Source of the DNA: Oxalobacter paraformigenes
GTDB lineage: Bacteria > Pseudomonadota > Gammaproteobacteria > Burkholderiales > Burkholderiaceae_D
Reading direction: 5' to 3'
DNA: 64,000 bases
Assembly (NCBI RefSeq): GCF_000158475.2
Contig: NZ_KI392031.1
Coordinates: 354,478 to 418,477 of the forward strand
In this document: positions 46,954 through 60,155 of the stretch, piece by piece
Position numbering within the stretch: the first letter of the stretch is position 1
Layout of the letters: every line of letters begins with the position of its first letter
Position numbers and translations under genes: made by a program
Notes under the pieces: generated by a model
The model's database searches: none
What the model saw: only the letters and a program-made list of their open reading frames with translations
What the model was told of the DNA's origin: nothing

Positions 46954-49900
46954 ATGGCAATCGGGATCGTAAGAGCGCTGATCGGCACGACGACAGCAAG
47001 AAACGAAAAAGGTGAAGTGCGCGTATTGAAAGTCGGCGATGCCGTGGAAGCCAACGAAGTCATTCAGGCGGCGGCGGGCAGTACGGTGCATATCGCGTTT
47101 AACAACGGGAATTTCGCGACTGTCGGCAGCAATGAAAGCCTGATGCTGGACATGGCGGTCGTCGATCCCGAAGGGACGGCCGCACAGGCACAACAGGACG
47201 GCCAGAGCGTCGCCGACATTCAGGCGCTGATTGCAGAGGGTGCGGACCCGACGGAAATCGCCGAAGCGACGGCGGCGGGCGCCGATGCCGGGACGGCTGG
47301 CGACCCGAACCATTCAGGTTCGCATTCCTTCGTTGTCGTCGATCAGGTCGCGGCGCGGGGCAACCTGACGCCGGGTTTCGAGACGACGACGTTTGCCAAT
47401 CCGGTTCCCGACACGCAGGTTTACGATGGCGCGCTGCCTGACGCCAATGACGCGCCCGTTATCGACCTTGCCGCGAGCGACGCTTCGGTCGACGTGGTGG
47501 AAGCCGGGGTCTATGTGGGCGGCAACGACGAAAAGGCAGGCATTCCCGTCATCAATGGACAGGTCGTTGCCAGTGATCCGGATGGCGATACCCTAAGCTA
47601 TGTCCTGATCGGCCCCGACGGCCCGGCTACCAGTATCACGACGGATTACGGAACCATTACCCTCCATCCCGACGGTTCCTATACCTATGAACTGGACAAC
47701 GGCAGGACAAACAGTCTGGCCGAAGGCGAGAAAGCGGTTGAGCGCTTCACAGTGGAAGTCAGCGACGGACGCGGCGGTACCGCGCAAGCCGTCATTACCG
47801 TAAACGTGACAGGCAGCAACGATATCCCGTCTCTGGAAGTGGGCAAAACCCGGCTTGTCGTGACCGACGACGGGGCGACGGTCGTGGAAGGCGCGATTAC
47901 CGATGCCGGACAGGCTTTGGGCAGCGATCCGGACGCCGGCCATACTCTGCACTACAGTTTCGGAACGGATGCCGATGGCAATCCCGTTACCCGCATCACG
48001 GACGAGTACGGCACCCTGACCATCAATCCGGATACGGGCGAATATACCTATACGCTGGACAAGGACAGCGAAGCGGTCCAGAAGCTCTCCGGCCATGGCG
48101 ACGATGTGACACAGCGCGTGACAGTGACGGTGACGGACGAATACGGCGCTTATGCGGAACGGCCGCTCGATATCCTTATCCGCGGCGCCAACGATGTGCC
48201 GGTCATGTCGGCCGTGACCGAACATGTCAGGGATACAGGGGTTTATGGCGATGGCGCGGTATCGCCTGATACCCCGACAGCGGACTATACCGGCCCGGAC
48301 GGAGATGGCCATATCCGGGATGGCGAGCACCGCACGGAAGCCAACGGACAGCTTCAGGGCTTCGATGCGGAAGGCGATGCACTGTCTTACGGCGTGGACA
48401 CAAGCGGGATGGCCGCCGGAGAAACGATAAGGCTTGTCAATCCCGACAATGATGGCGACACCACGACGATCAGGGTGCTGGAAGTCAGTACGGGTGACGG
48501 CACGACCACCATCGTTACGGAAGCGGGAACCTTCGTGTTAAACGCTGACGGCAGCTACCGTTTCTCTCTCAATACCGAAGCCGGCGGTTTTGTGGATTCA
48601 ATGGGGGAAGGCCAACGGTGGAACCTGACTTTCGATGTGAGCGCTTCGGATGGCGAGCTGACCGGCCATTCCTCGCTGACTGTCTGTATCGAAGGCGCCA
48701 ATGAAACGCCGGTTTTCACCCAGCTGATCCCGCAGGATTATCTGGGCGAAACGCTGTCGCCTGTCGGTACTGACGGGGCGTGGGTGGTGACCGCGGCCGA
48801 ACATGGCCGCTGGCGGGGCGGTGAAGGCAACAGCAACCGGGAAGCCGATCATTCCGATGTGATTTCCGGCCGTTTTGAGGCGGCCGACCGGGATACCGGC
48901 GCGAGCCTGAGCTTTTCCGCCGCATTTCAGGCGGGTTTGACCAGCGGAAAAAATGCGGACAAACTGGGCGAACCGGGCAGTCTGGAACTAATAGATGTCG
49001 AGGAAAAAACTTTCACCGAACCGTTCCGGCTGGCTGACTATGCCGACAAGCATGTAAATAACGATTTCAGTACCGACCAGTTTGCCGAGCTGCCTGCCGG
49101 AACCTATCAGGTTTTCCATTTCGAGGTGGGCGATTTGTATATCGACGTGAACACCGGGCAATACTATTTCAATGTCCATGACGACAGCGATCTGGTGAAC
49201 CGCATGAATCTGGGTGACACCCATACGCTTAATTTCAGCGTGACGGTAACGGACGAACACGGCGCCTCTTCCTCACACGACTTCACGATCAATATCGAGG
49301 GCCGAAACGACCGGCCGGTGCTGGCGGTCACCGAATCGCTTTCGGCGACCGACGGCCAGACGGCAGAGGGCAATCTGCTTGACGACGGCATTGTGAAAGT
49401 CAGCGATGCCGACTTCGGCGACAGCCACACTTTCTGGATCGTGACGAATCCGACCATGAACGGCAACAATCCGGGGGACTATGACGGCAGAAAACAGGAT
49501 TTTGCGTCCAACAAGCTGGGCAATTACGGCCCGGTGACCACACTGGAAGGCAAGTACGGCATACTGACCGTTCATCCGGACGGCAGCTACACCTACAAAC
49601 TGTACGGCCCGGGAGAGGGTCACGACGACGCTTACCAGGCCGTGAAAGGACTGGGCGTTAACGACGCTTTTAACGACGAGATTTTCCATATCGCCGTTGA
49701 GGACAGCCACGGGGCCTTCGATATTCAGGAGATTGCCATTACGGTCAATGGCGTCAATGACGCGCCGGTTGTCAATGGCTTCAACGTGGACGTCAAGGAA
49801 GACGGCACCTATCTCGACGGAAAAGGCGGCATGCATGACACGGGCCTCATCACGGATCCGGCGTATCAGGGCTTTATCGGCGACCGGCAACACAAGGTGG

Positions 49901-52900
49901 CTGCCGAAGGCAATGTGTTTACCGACAAGGGGCATGGCGGCAAGCCCATCGTGTCTGATACCGATGCGAACGACAAGCTCACGGTGGACGTCCAGCCGAA
50001 CCGGGATGGCAACGGCGATATCAAGTTCACGCTGACCGGTGTGCAGGACGGCGTGGATGCCGGCGGACTGACGCCGGAAATCATCAGCAACGTTTTGACA
50101 GACGGTATTCGCACCATCGTCACCAATTATGGAACGCTGACGCTGAATACCGAAACGGGCGAATACCGTTTTGAGCTGTCCGATAGTGCGCTGGGCGAGG
50201 GCGGGATCGCCGACAGGCTGGCACAGGGGCAGAAACTGACCCTGAGTTTTGTGTTGACGGCAACAGACGAAAGCGGCCAGAGCGCCCGGCATATCATGGG
50301 CATCAATATTCAGGGGGCGAACGATGCGCCTGTTATGACGATCGCTCCTGAGGACAGGGTGCTGGACGTTTACGAGAAAGGGATCGGGTCGGACAAACCG
50401 GCCGCTTCCGGCACGGCGGTCGGCATCGACGACGACTATGGCGCGAAAAAACAGTATTCGCTGATCGACGAACACGGCAGGGAGGTGACCTCGATCACGA
50501 ACGAGTACGGAGCGCTCACGATCGATCCGGATACCGGGGAATACACTTTCACGCTGAACAACGACAGCGCCGCCGTTCAGGGATTGAATGTCGGCGACGT
50601 CATTCCGCAAAACTACACTATCCGTGTAAGCGACGAGCACGGGGCTTACGATCAGCAGGATGTCACGGTCAACATCCACGGCGCCAACGATGCGCCGACG
50701 GTCGGCTATACCAGTATCGAACTGAAGGAAACCGGCGTTTACGACAATCCGGACAATCCAAAGGACAACGGCAATTCCCTAACAGTCGATCCGGCCAGGC
50801 CGGACAATTCCTATGTCTATCCCGGGGAACACAAACTCCAGGTCTCCGGCATACTGAAAGGTTCCGACGTGGACGATCCGCAGGACAGCCTGACGTACCG
50901 GATCGATGCGCCGGACGGAAAAGCCTTCCAGATCGTCGATGCGCAGACCGGCAAAATTCCGGTTGCCGACGGGGAAACGATTTCTCTCAAGGTTATTGGC
51001 AACCATACCGATGCAAACGGGATCCAGACGCTGGAAACCAATTTCGGCAAACTGGTTCTGGATACCCGGACGGGCGAATACACCTTTGAACTGAACGATG
51101 AGGGAATGGTCCAGTATCTGGGCGAGGGAGAACGGGTGAATCTCCAGCTCACAGCCCGGGTGGAAGACGGGCATGGCGGAACGGGATCGCGTATTTTCCA
51201 GATCATCATCAAGGGCAGCAACGATATTCCCGACCTGTCTGTGGACAAACCGGTGCTCGACGTCTATGAAAAAGGCGCGGATTCGGGGTCGTCCTACAAC
51301 GCTGCCGCTTCCGGCAATGCCACAGGCAGCGATCTGGATCATGGCGACCAAAAAGGCCTGAAATACAGTTTCGGCAACGATGAAAGCGGCAAACCGGTCA
51401 CGTCCATCACCAACGATTACGGTACGCTGACGATTGATCCGGCTAGCGGAAAATATACCTTTACCGTCAATAACCAGAGCGGGGTTGTGCAGAAACTCGA
51501 CGAGGGCGACACCGTTACGCTGGATTACAGGGTGCGCGTTACCGATGAACATGGTGCATGGAAAGACGTGCCGGTTCATGTCAATGTGCATGGCGCCAAT
51601 GACCATCCCTATCTGCAGGCCGGCAGTCAGGTCGATGTCAAGGAGAGCGGCGTAATCGATGGAGGCAATAAGCCGACGGCTGGCAAGGAAACCAGCCAGA
51701 TCGGCAAGAACGATATCCGGGACTGGGAAGGCGATGATCTGACTTATTCCATCAATGCCAGGGCGGCCGATGACCGCAATCCGGGTAAATGGAAAGGTGA
51801 AACGGGTACGGATGGGGACGGCTGGCAGACGTACAAGACAGATATGGGTACGTTCCATCTCGATCCGGCAACCGGCAACTATTATTTCGTGCTGGACAAC
51901 GATGCGCAGGTCGTCCAGGCGCTGAAAAGCGGCGAGACGGTGCAGCGCTATATTTCCTTTACCGTTTCCGACGGCAAGGGCGGCGTGCTGGAAACCTGGG
52001 CGACCGTCAATATCAAGGGCACCAACGACAGGCCGGCGTTTACCCTGCAGCAGACCGACAGCGGCTATGCCGACGCGACAATCCAGGGCGAAGACGGCAA
52101 TCTGGTCGTGAAGGAAGACGCTTCCCTGAATACGGGCGCGACGGCCTCAGGCACGGTCGGGGCAACCGACGTGGACAAGGACAATGCGGGCGATCCGGGC
52201 AAAAACGGTTTGCGTTACGGCGTCGATCCGGCTGATCTGGCCGGGCTGGGCGAAGGCGTCAGGATCGTTGCCTCAGGCATGTACAACGGGCGGGAACTGG
52301 TCACTGAATTCATCGACGCCTATGGCGGCACTTTCAAGATCGATCCGGTCAGCGGCAAATATACCTATACCATCGACAATGCGAATTCGCAGGTGCAGGG
52401 ATTGCACGAGGGCGACAAGCTGCTTGAAAACATCCCGGTTACAGCAGTTGACAGGCATGGCGCAACAAACGAAAACGAACAGACAGTCACCGTCACGATT
52501 GTCGGGACGGACGACAGGCCGGTCTTTACGGCCGATGGCTGGAACGCTCTGGCGATCGAGCAAGGTGTCGTCCGGGGGCCCGACGGCGACGGCAACCGTG
52601 AAGTGACAGGCCAGAGCGCCAGCGGAACGGTTTCGGCTACCGACCGGGATGCAGGCGATACGCAGGCGCTGGAATACCGCCTGACCGACAGCGACGGCAA
52701 GCCCTTGTCGGGCGGGAATTACCATGAAACAACCGACGGCGAGGGCGGCAAGGTGCTCACGCAAAGCTGGGAGGGCCAGTACGGCACCTTCACTTTCGAT
52801 ACGGTAACCCGTCAATGGACGTATGTGATTGATGAAACGAAAGCGCAGGGACTGGCCCAGGGGCAGACTGTCAATGAATCGTTCTCGATCACTGTCACCG

Positions 52901-55900
52901 ATCCGGCCGGCAATGCCGTGACGAAAGACGTTTCGGTGACCGTTCAGGGCACGAACGACAAGCCGGTTCTGACTGGCGGCACCGACAGTGAAGGCAACCC
53001 TCTGGCGCAGGATGCGACGACGGGCGCTTTCAGGGTCGAGACCAGCGAGGACACGGCGTCGGTGAGCGGCAAGCTGGCCGGTCACGATCCGGATGCGCCG
53101 GTGACGGGAACGTCTCCCTATCCCGGTGCGGACGATGCCGGGCTGCGCTTTTCGCTGGTGGATGATCAAGGCAGCAGCCGCCAGATTATCCAGGGCGAAT
53201 ACGGGCGGCTGGAGTTACAGCCGGACGGGACGTACCACTATTATCTGGACACCACGAAAGTCCAGTATCTGGCCTCGGGTGAAAAGACGACCGACCATTT
53301 CACGGTCCGGGTGAGTGACGGGCTGGGCGCACACAGCGAACAGAAGCTCGATATCGTCATTAACGGCGAGAACGATATGTTCACGATCGGCACGGCCGCA
53401 GGCGGAAACGGCCAGTCGGGCGTTCAGGAAGACAACGGCCTGATAACAGACAAGACCGATCCGGTTCCTTCCGTTACGGACGAACTGGTGGTTGTCGATC
53501 CGGATACGTCGGACACGCACAGTTTTTCCAACCTGCAATCCGGCAATCTTTCTGCCAGTGTGGATCCGGTTCATTCCAATCTGCTGATTGTCGAGGGCAA
53601 ATACGGCAAGCTGACGTTCGATACGGCAACGGGCAAATATACGTATGAACTGACGGAAAACGACGCGAAAGAGATCCAGCAACTCAATGACGGCGGTACG
53701 CTAACGGAAAACTTCACGATCGACGTCACTTCCGGGAATCTTCTCCAAAGCGATACGCAGAACGTGACGATCACCATCACGATCAAAGGCACGAACGATG
53801 CGCCGGCGATCGAATCAATGCATCAGGCTGGCGAAGGCAAACCGCAGGATCTGACAGATGGTTCGACCGCCTATGTTTCGATCGATGAAACGGAGGCGTC
53901 CGTCAAGGGCCATTTCAAGGCCGGCGATATCGACGATACGAAACTGTCCTACGGGTTCCAGACGGTGTTCATGGACGGCCAGCACATTCTGGTCGGCATG
54001 ATGGCGGACGGGACGTTCCAGCTGCTGAATGTCGACGGAACCCCGAAGCTGGATACGGCAGGCAACCCTGTTACCGCGATTGACGGCCATCCGATTACGT
54101 CGGACGATGTGGAAACGGTCAACTCGATCCGGGGCGAATACGGCACGCTTTATCTGAAACCGGACGGTCACTACGAATATGTGCTCGATACGGAAAGCAA
54201 GACCGTTCAGAATATGAAAGACGGCGACGCCAAAGTGGATCATTTCGTCGTGAACGTCATCGACGCGCACGGCGCCAGCAGCACGACGGCGCTGGATGTG
54301 ACGATTCATGGCGACACGCAGTCGGGAAGCGCGGGCGGCAGCGAACCATCGCCTGTCCCGCACCCCGATCTGCATCCCAACCTTTCCTTTAACGTACAGG
54401 AAGACATCAAAACCGAAGGCCACAGCAGTGTCCTGGTGCAGGGAGGCCAGACCGACGGGGCCACCTTCAGTTTCCACGATGCAGAGGGCCATGCCGTCCA
54501 GTCGATTTCCGATGAGTACGGCACCCTGTATCTGGATGCGAAAACCGGAAAATACACCTATGAACTGCATAACCATACGCAGGCCGTGCAAAGTCTGGCA
54601 GATGGCGAAACCGTTGTCCGGCACTATACGGTGCATGTGAACGGAACCGGTCAGACGACCGGAATCGAGATCAAGATCAGCGGTACAAACGACGCGCCGG
54701 TAATCGACAGCGTGGGAAATCTGGCGCTGACGGAACACGTCGAAACCGGCTGGACGGGCGGCCTGTCAACGACTGGCCGGATCACGGCGCACGATATCGA
54801 TCATGCGCTGGATAGCAATGGTCAAATCGTGACGAATCCGGACGGTTCGGTACAGAGCCAGACGCTGACGTATTATTTCCTCGGCGCGGATGGCCAGCGT
54901 CTCGATTCGATCCAGACCGGGTATGGGACGGTTACCCTGAATCCGGATGGATCGTACACTTACACCGCGGGTGGCGGCAAGTCGCCTTTGCCGGAACACA
55001 TGACGCTTGACGAGATACTGACCGACAGCTTCAGGGTATATGTGACCGACGATCCTTCGGGCGTCAGGCCGGGCGTCGGGCAGGATGTTTCTGTTACCTT
55101 AAACGGCGTCAACCATGCGCCGGTCATTACCGCCGGATCGGAGAGTTCCAGCCTTTTTGTCACCGAAGACGTGAAAACGGAGGCGGCATCCAGCGCGGAG
55201 AACGGCTGGATCATCACAGACGATACTTCCGGCAATCTGACGTTCTCGAAGGCGGACGATCAAAGCCATACGAAAGTCTTGTTCGTCAAGGGGGAATACG
55301 GCAGCCTGATGCTGAATCCCGACGGGTCGTACCGTTACACGCTCGACAACGAGTTGCGCGAAGTCCAGCAACTCGCAGAGGGCGAAAAAAAGACCGAACA
55401 TTTCAAAATGACGGTCTGGGACGCCGACGGGGGGTCGCGTGAGGTCGATATCGCCGTCGGGATTACCGGGACGAACGATGCGCCGCAGCTTTCGGTCGAT
55501 TCCACCCTGTCTGTCACGGAAAAAACCGCTACCGAAGTCAGCGGCGATGCGTCGGTTTACGATGTTGACAGGGGCGACACGCATACGTTCGCGATCACCG
55601 GTCAGGACGGCAAGCCGCTGGCGACAAATGAAAAGGGCGAATATGTCACGACTTACGGAACGGTAACGATTGATGCAAACGGCCATTACATTTATCGTCT
55701 CGACCCGGCCAAATCGGCGTCGCTAAACGAAGGCGAGCAGGCGCAGGATTCGTTTTATGTGACCGTTTCCGACGGAACCGATACCGATACGGGCAAGGTA
55801 AACGTGATGATCACCGGAACGAACGACGCGCCGACGCTGGCGCTGGACAATCTGGCGATGAACGAGTCGCAGACCGGCACGCTGACCGGAACGGCGCAGG

Positions 55901-57885
55901 GAACAGACGCCGATACCGCCGCTTCGCTGACCTACAGCTTTGTCAACGGTAACGGCACTTCGCTGACGATGAACGGCGATTACGGGACGATCACCATCGA
56001 TCCGGTGAGCGGAAAGTACACTTACGCGCCGGATACCGGTGTAGTCAGCGATCTGGGACTTGGCCTGAAAGCCGACGGCACGCCGGAAACGGTTACCGAT
56101 TCCTTCCGGGTGCAGGTTACGGACGAATACGGCGCGTCCCATACCGAAACGCTGGAGGTGACGATTTCGGGGTCGAACGACGCGCCCGTCATTACCTCCG
56201 CGCCCGGCCTGAACCTGACGGAAGACACGTCGGCCGGTGCGGGCGATACGCTCGTCTTTACCGATGCGGATGTGAACGATTCCCATACGTTTGCTGTCGG
56301 ATTGGCAGGTGATGCCGGTCCCGGAGGAGCGGAAGCGAAAGGGGAATACGGTTCGCTGAAGATCGATGCCGACGGCCATTACACCTATACGCCGGACGAT
56401 CGGGCGCAGGCGCTCGGACAGGGCGAAAAGGCGACCGAAACGTTCACCGTGACGGTGGACGACGGCCACGGCGGTACGGCGACACAGACCATTACGGTCA
56501 ATATCGCCGGAGCGAACGATGCGCCGGTCGTCGATACGTACACATCGGACGCGGAAGAGAATACCGGCGGTTTCGCTTTCACCGATGTCGATGTGAATGA
56601 CACGCATTCGCTGTCCATCATAACAGCCGATGGACAACCCCATACCGTTACGCTGGACGATACGGGGCTCTCCGGTACGGTCACGATTGCCGGACTGGGC
56701 GATTTCGTCCTGAACGGTACGAAAGGTGAAAACGGCAAAATTGACTGGAGTTATAGTTTCACCGCCTCGGATGAGGCGAAAAACAGTGTGGCGGCCGGGA
56801 CGACCGGTTTGGTGAACGTGCAGATTCAGGTCAGCGACGGGCATGAATCCGCCCTGACCGGAAATCTGACGGTCGGTATCGACGGAACGAATGCGCTGTC
56901 GGGAGACGCCGGCGCCGCGAATATGTCGCTTGCCTCGCTGAGTGCCGATATGGCGATAACAGGCATCTTGCCCGCGACGGATACCGAAGGCGACATGCTG
57001 ACTTACCATTTTGATTCGATCGGCGAACAGGGCGATATCGCCGGCCAGTACGGTACCCTGCATTACGACGCCACGAATCACCGTTACGAGTACACGCTTG
57101 ACATGTCCGAAGCGAACCTGCACAAGCTGGCGCAGGATGACACCCTGGCGCAGGCGAACGGGGAAACGTTGCATGAGGCATTCGGCTATCGGGTAACGGA
57201 CGCCGCTCATCCGGATGGCGTTGAGGGAACGTTCGACGTCAACCTGAACGGGTTGAATACGGCGCCTGGCAGCAGCGAAACCGACGTGCTGGGCGATACC
57301 ACGGTGGATCACAGCCAGATTCTCTTCGGGGAAGGCGGCAACGATACCCTGCACGGCGGTCACGGCAACGACTATCTGTCCGGAGGAGACGGCGACGACG
57401 CGCTCTACGGAGGGGAAGGCCATGACGTTCTCCAGGGCGGCGACGGAAACGACATTCTGGTCGGCGGCGCGGGCGACGATGTGCTGACCGGCGGTCTGGG
57501 CAGCGACACCTTCAGGTGGCACGCCGGCGATCTGGACGGCGGCCGCGACAGGGGCGATCACATTACCGATTTCCATCTCGGTAACAATGGCAATGGCGAC
57601 GTGCTGGATATCGGCGAACTGTTGCAAGGCGTTGAAAGTACCGGTCAGCTGATTCATGGAGGTTTTCTGAATCTGCAAATCGACAAGGTCGATAAGGATA
57701 CAGGGTCGGCGACGGTGACCCTGTCAATCGACCGGGACGGCAGGGACGGTCACGCGCATGACAGTACGACGCTGGCGACGATTGATATCCATGGATTGCC
57801 TCAGAATTTCGATCAACTGTCTCACAACGATCAGGTCAATGAGCTGATGAATCAACTGGTCAACAATCAACAGATCCAGTTCTGA
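46954..57885 (+). CDS. Giant LapA-like adhesin: retention module, VCBS repeats, RTX type I secretion tail
   Basis: The 3643-residue product has no Sec signal peptide. Residues 1-130 form a LapA-type retention module ([50 protein letters not shown]), with a TAAG motif at 106-109 in [13 protein letters not shown], where LapG-type periplasmic proteases cut between the alanines. Residues ~155-3440 hold about 22 VCBS/cadherin-like repeats of 100-190 residues, each with a [22 protein letters not shown] core and a closing G.NDAPV. Residues ~3457-3520 contain about seven RTX nonapeptides (GGxGxDxLx), followed by a C-terminal type I secretion signal with [10 protein letters not shown]. It should be a calcium-binding surface adhesin held in the outer membrane for biofilm attachment. 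The secretion genes and LapD/LapG are outside the window. Confidence 0.93.
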   Translation: MAIGIVRALIGTTTARNEKGEVRVLKVGDAVEANEVIQAAAGSTVHIAFNNGNFATVGSNESLMLDMAVVDPEGTAAQAQQDGQSVADIQALIAEGADPTEIAEATAAGADAGTAGDPNHSGSHSFVVVDQVAARGNLTPGFETTTFANPVPDTQVYDGALPDANDAPVIDLAASDASVDVVEAGVYVGGNDEKAGIPVINGQVVASDPDGDTLSYVLIGPDGPATSITTDYGTITLHPDGSYTYELDNGRTNSLAEGEKAVERFTVEVSDGRGGTAQAVITVNVTGSNDIPSLEVGKTRLVVTDDGATVVEGAITDAGQALGSDPDAGHTLHYSFGTDADGNPVTRITDEYGTLTINPDTGEYTYTLDKDSEAVQKLSGHGDDVTQRVTVTVTDEYGAYAERPLDILIRGANDVPVMSAVTEHVRDTGVYGDGAVSPDTPTADYTGPDGDGHIRDGEHRTEANGQLQGFDAEGDALSYGVDTSGMAAGETIRLVNPDNDGDTTTIRVLEVSTGDGTTTIVTEAGTFVLNADGSYRFSLNTEAGGFVDSMGEGQRWNLTFDVSASDGELTGHSSLTVCIEGANETPVFTQLIPQDYLGETLSPVGTDGAWVVTAAEHGRWRGGEGNSNREADHSDVISGRFEAADRDTGASLSFSAAFQAGLTSGKNADKLGEPGSLELIDVEEKTFTEPFRLADYADKHVNNDFSTDQFAELPAGTYQVFHFEVGDLYIDVNTGQYYFNVHDDSDLVNRMNLGDTHTLNFSVTVTDEHGASSSHDFTINIEGRNDRPVLAVTESLSATDGQTAEGNLLDDGIVKVSDADFGDSHTFWIVTNPTMNGNNPGDYDGRKQDFASNKLGNYGPVTTLEGKYGILTVHPDGSYTYKLYGPGEGHDDAYQAVKGLGVNDAFNDEIFHIAVEDSHGAFDIQEIAITVNGVNDAPVVNGFNVDVKEDGTYLDGKGGMHDTGLITDPAYQGFIGDRQHKVAAEGNVFTDKGHGGKPIVSDTDANDKLTVDVQPNRDGNGDIKFTLTGVQDGVDAGGLTPEIISNVLTDGIRTIVTNYGTLTLNTETGEYRFELSDSALGEGGIADRLAQGQKLTLSFVLTATDESGQSARHIMGINIQGANDAPVMTIAPEDRVLDVYEKGIGSDKPAASGTAVGIDDDYGAKKQYSLIDEHGREVTSITNEYGALTIDPDTGEYTFTLNNDSAAVQGLNVGDVIPQNYTIRVSDEHGAYDQQDVTVNIHGANDAPTVGYTSIELKETGVYDNPDNPKDNGNSLTVDPARPDNSYVYPGEHKLQVSGILKGSDVDDPQDSLTYRIDAPDGKAFQIVDAQTGKIPVADGETISLKVIGNHTDANGIQTLETNFGKLVLDTRTGEYTFELNDEGMVQYLGEGERVNLQLTARVEDGHGGTGSRIFQIIIKGSNDIPDLSVDKPVLDVYEKGADSGSSYNAAASGNATGSDLDHGDQKGLKYSFGNDESGKPVTSITNDYGTLTIDPASGKYTFTVNNQSGVVQKLDEGDTVTLDYRVRVTDEHGAWKDVPVHVNVHGANDHPYLQAGSQVDVKESGVIDGGNKPTAGKETSQIGKNDIRDWEGDDLTYSINARAADDRNPGKWKGETGTDGDGWQTYKTDMGTFHLDPATGNYYFVLDNDAQVVQALKSGETVQRYISFTVSDGKGGVLETWATVNIKGTNDRPAFTLQQTDSGYADATIQGEDGNLVVKEDASLNTGATASGTVGATDVDKDNAGDPGKNGLRYGVDPADLAGLGEGVRIVASGMYNGRELVTEFIDAYGGTFKIDPVSGKYTYTIDNANSQVQGLHEGDKLLENIPVTAVDRHGATNENEQTVTVTIVGTDDRPVFTADGWNALAIEQGVVRGPDGDGNREVTGQSASGTVSATDRDAGDTQALEYRLTDSDGKPLSGGNYHETTDGEGGKVLTQSWEGQYGTFTFDTVTRQWTYVIDETKAQGLAQGQTVNESFSITVTDPAGNAVTKDVSVTVQGTNDKPVLTGGTDSEGNPLAQDATTGAFRVETSEDTASVSGKLAGHDPDAPVTGTSPYPGADDAGLRFSLVDDQGSSRQIIQGEYGRLELQPDGTYHYYLDTTKVQYLASGEKTTDHFTVRVSDGLGAHSEQKLDIVINGENDMFTIGTAAGGNGQSGVQEDNGLITDKTDPVPSVTDELVVVDPDTSDTHSFSNLQSGNLSASVDPVHSNLLIVEGKYGKLTFDTATGKYTYELTENDAKEIQQLNDGGTLTENFTIDVTSGNLLQSDTQNVTITITIKGTNDAPAIESMHQAGEGKPQDLTDGSTAYVSIDETEASVKGHFKAGDIDDTKLSYGFQTVFMDGQHILVGMMADGTFQLLNVDGTPKLDTAGNPVTAIDGHPITSDDVETVNSIRGEYGTLYLKPDGHYEYVLDTESKTVQNMKDGDAKVDHFVVNVIDAHGASSTTALDVTIHGDTQSGSAGGSEPSPVPHPDLHPNLSFNVQEDIKTEGHSSVLVQGGQTDGATFSFHDAEGHAVQSISDEYGTLYLDAKTGKYTYELHNHTQAVQSLADGETVVRHYTVHVNGTGQTTGIEIKISGTNDAPVIDSVGNLALTEHVETGWTGGLSTTGRITAHDIDHALDSNGQIVTNPDGSVQSQTLTYYFLGADGQRLDSIQTGYGTVTLNPDGSYTYTAGGGKSPLPEHMTLDEILTDSFRVYVTDDPSGVRPGVGQDVSVTLNGVNHAPVITAGSESSSLFVTEDVKTEAASSAENGWIITDDTSGNLTFSKADDQSHTKVLFVKGEYGSLMLNPDGSYRYTLDNELREVQQLAEGEKKTEHFKMTVWDADGGSREVDIAVGITGTNDAPQLSVDSTLSVTEKTATEVSGDASVYDVDRGDTHTFAITGQDGKPLATNEKGEYVTTYGTVTIDANGHYIYRLDPAKSASLNEGEQAQDSFYVTVSDGTDTDTGKVNVMITGTNDAPTLALDNLAMNESQTGTLTGTAQGTDADTAASLTYSFVNGNGTSLTMNGDYGTITIDPVSGKYTYAPDTGVVSDLGLGLKADGTPETVTDSFRVQVTDEYGASHTETLEVTISGSNDAPVITSAPGLNLTEDTSAGAGDTLVFTDADVNDSHTFAVGLAGDAGPGGAEAKGEYGSLKIDADGHYTYTPDDRAQALGQGEKATETFTVTVDDGHGGTATQTITVNIAGANDAPVVDTYTSDAEENTGGFAFTDVDVNDTHSLSIITADGQPHTVTLDDTGLSGTVTIAGLGDFVLNGTKGENGKIDWSYSFTASDEAKNSVAAGTTGLVNVQIQVSDGHESALTGNLTVGIDGTNALSGDAGAANMSLASLSADMAITGILPATDTEGDMLTYHFDSIGEQGDIAGQYGTLHYDATNHRYEYTLDMSEANLHKLAQDDTLAQANGETLHEAFGYRVTDAAHPDGVEGTFDVNLNGLNTAPGSSETDVLGDTTVDHSQILFGEGGNDTLHGGHGNDYLSGGDGDDALYGGEGHDVLQGGDGNDILVGGAGDDVLTGGLGSDTFRWHAGDLDGGRDRGDHITDFHLGNNGNGDVLDIGELLQGVESTGQLIHGGFLNLQIDKVDKDTGSATVTLSIDRDGRDGHAHDSTTLATIDIHGLPQNFDQLSHNDQVNELMNQLVNNQQIQF

Positions 57886-57906
57886 TCCGGGGAGCGTTCC
57901 TTCAAC

Positions 57907-57936
57907 AGGGAAACGGGAGACCGTTTCCCTTTTTTA
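57907..57936 (+). terminator. Intrinsic terminator after the adhesin
   Basis: The 10-bp stem AGGGAAACGG / CCGTTTCCCT with a GAGA loop is followed by TTTTTTA, 21 bases after the adhesin stop. The gene is therefore probably monocistronic. Confidence 0.88.
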
Positions 57937-58972
57937 TCCGTATTGACGGCTGGCGACTATACCGCGCCTGTCGTGTCACACGCGTTTTCCTGCCGGTTTT
58001 GCGGGAACACGGGGGGGAAAACAGGCGGAATGGCCGGCCGGGGTCACAGCGTACGACGGAAAGCGCCAGACCCTGCCGGAACAGGCAGGGCCTGAACCGG
58101 CCGGGGCGTTCGTTTGCGGAAGAGGGAGTCCTGCTGAAAGAGAGGAAGACGAGTTGGGAAGTGTTAGAAGCAGGATGAATAAAAAAGGTCAAAAATGGCC
58201 TGAAACCCGCATGCATACCGGGTTTGACGGTTTTTGTAAAAAATTCTGGTTTCCGGACAGTTTTGGTGAAAATCCGGGAAAAAATCACGGGAAAAGACGG
58301 AAAATTCCTCTTTGAATCGGGGAAAAATCCGTTATTACATGGCTGAAAAATAGCCTGCAAACGATTCACAAAGCCTTTTTATTGGGAATGTTGACTGAAA
58401 ATACCGTCCGGAAATCCAGTTCGATTCATCCGGAAATCAAACCCGCTGTACTGGACGGCATCTTTCCTGATGGAAACGGAACCCTGTTTTGGGAAGGATG
58501 GCTTTAAGCCCGTTTCCGGCGGTGCGCTCCTGAAACGGACAGGAAAGGAACCGGTGTTCCGGCGACCGGAGCCATCCGGTATCGTGCCGCTTTCGGGAAC
58601 AAGGCGGGCAAAGGGTATGCCGCCACAAGAAGGGGCAGCGACCGGACGCCCGGCGTGTCCGGAAATACGGCAATCGGGACAGGAAAAGCGCTGGTGCCGG
58701 AGTTGAATGGCGCCTGTTCTTCAAACGCGGTGAATGCCGGTAGGGTGGGGCGACAGGTATGGTTCCGGAAAGCGCCGGCGCCGGAACGGACACCGGAGTC
58801 CGGGACAAAACCGGGGTGGACACGTTACCGGATGTCCGGAGCGGTCTTGTCAGGATCGGACAGGTGTTTTGCGGTTCTGTCGGGAAAGGCAAAAATCGCG
58901 CCGGTTCCCGACAGAAACGGCAAAGCCTGCCGGTGACACGTGTTCAGGGGTGCCGTCCTGAAGGGTGAACGG
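57937..58972. other. About 1 kb without a supported gene
   Basis: This stretch has an AT-rich middle (58180-58430) and otherwise low-complexity frames. TTTCCGG/CCGGAAA occurs six times. No RNA gene, repeat array or mobile element was recognised. Confidence 0.45.
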
Positions 58973-59677
58973 TCAGTGCACTGCCGGGGATGTGGTGTCT
59001 TTCCGGCGGATTATCAGCATGTCGTTGTGGCCGTTCCCGCAGTGATAGTCCGTTTTGCAGAAGGCAAGCTCGTAATCGCGGGCAAAGTGTTCCACCACTT
59101 TCCGGGCCAGTCCGGTTTTTTCTCCGCGAACGTCCATAACCGGAAATATCCTGATCTGGCGGCAGGTGCGCAGCATTTCCCCAATGGCCTGAATATGGAA
59201 ATTGATGCCGTGCCGTGTGTAAAGCAGCAGGAAGTGCGAGGACAGCCCAAGGTCGAAGGTGTCGTCCGGGAAAGGAAGCCTGAAGGGCAGTTCGCAATCC
59301 CGGTAGCGGCCCGCCTTTTTGCCTTCCTCGTAGTCGTCCATGAAGAGCTGGACGGCGGTCATGTGCCGTCTTTCCAGTTCGTCGATGTCCCGTGCGATGG
59401 CGGCATTGTCCTTTTTCCTTTCCCTGGCCGTTTCCCCGATCAGCCGCCGTTTCGCCTCGGCCAGCACTTTTTCGAGCCGCTCGCCCGTAAACCGGTAAAC
59501 CGGGTCGACTGATGTGACGTGTCCGCCCAGTGTGCCGCATTCGGCATTGAAACTGGCGACTCCGTCACCGAAACCGGCGATATGGCCTTTGAGTTCGGTA
59601 TCCGACAGGGCAAACATTTTCCGGTATTCGTTAAGCGTGCGTCCCCAGGGGACGACGTTTTTCATGATGTAAGGCAT
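58973..59677 (-). CDS. Class I SAM-dependent methyltransferase-like protein
   Basis: The 234-residue product begins NVVPWGRTLNEYRKMFALSD and has HIAGFGDGVASFNAECGTLG as motif I, then VTSVDPVYRF ending strand 2. LPFRLPFPDDTFDLGLSSHF is the later acidic motif, and the C-terminal strands (RIFPVMDVRG, NDMLIIRR) fit the fold. This SAM-binding family is common in proteobacteria and usually annotated only as methyltransferase; the substrate is unknown. GGAAGGAGG is placed well before the ATG at 59677. It is divergent from the next gene. Confidence 0.8.
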   Translation of the reverse strand: MPYIMKNVVPWGRTLNEYRKMFALSDTELKGHIAGFGDGVASFNAECGTLGGHVTSVDPVYRFTGERLEKVLAEAKRRLIGETARERKKDNAAIARDIDELERRHMTAVQLFMDDYEEGKKAGRYRDCELPFRLPFPDDTFDLGLSSHFLLLYTRHGINFHIQAIGEMLRTCRQIRIFPVMDVRGEKTGLARKVVEHFARDYELAFCKTDYHCGNGHNDMLIIRRKDTTSPAVH

Positions 59678-60155
59678 GATTTTCCTCCTTCCGGCCGGAT
59701 CGTTCGTCCGCCTTTTTCCGCCAGATTCCGGGAGCCTGCCACCCCGTCAGGGGCGACGCCCATAACAGGGCCGGTTTGTTTGGACCGGCCGGAAAAGCGG
59801 CAGGTTCCCGCAAAAAGAAACCCTTTGGAAAGGAATGAACGGCGGGATGTTTTCAGATCGCGTTCCAGTTTCCCGGAAAGGAAAAAGGGGTTTTTGAGAA
59901 AAATCAGAAGGAGGGGGCGTAAGCCTGCTTTCAGGAAACACGAAGGCATCGCCTTTTTCACGGTAGCCAGACAAACCGGAAAGGCAGGCGGGTACACCGG
60001 AAAAACGGATCTTGCCGGGAAGGTTTCCACCGCTTTCCATCGAAAGGCGACCGGAAAAACAGGCGATAGTCAATACGTTATCGGTAGCCTTTTCACCGCC
60101 TTTCCAGTCTCTTATATTTTCCGGAACAAAACGGTTCACGGGAAAGGAGAAAATC
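59678..60155. other. Intergenic stretch between divergent genes
   Basis: These 478 bases should contain promoters for the leftward methyltransferase and the rightward 199-residue protein. The AT-rich part near 60070-60150 is the best promoter candidate. Nothing else was recognised. Confidence 0.45.

Noticed and set aside
49273..50679. Long minus-strand frames within the adhesin gene (also 50779-51858 and 55723-57678)
   Set aside because: They are antisense shadows of the repeat-rich adhesin; they have no ribosome sites and their composition mirrors the codons of the sense strand.
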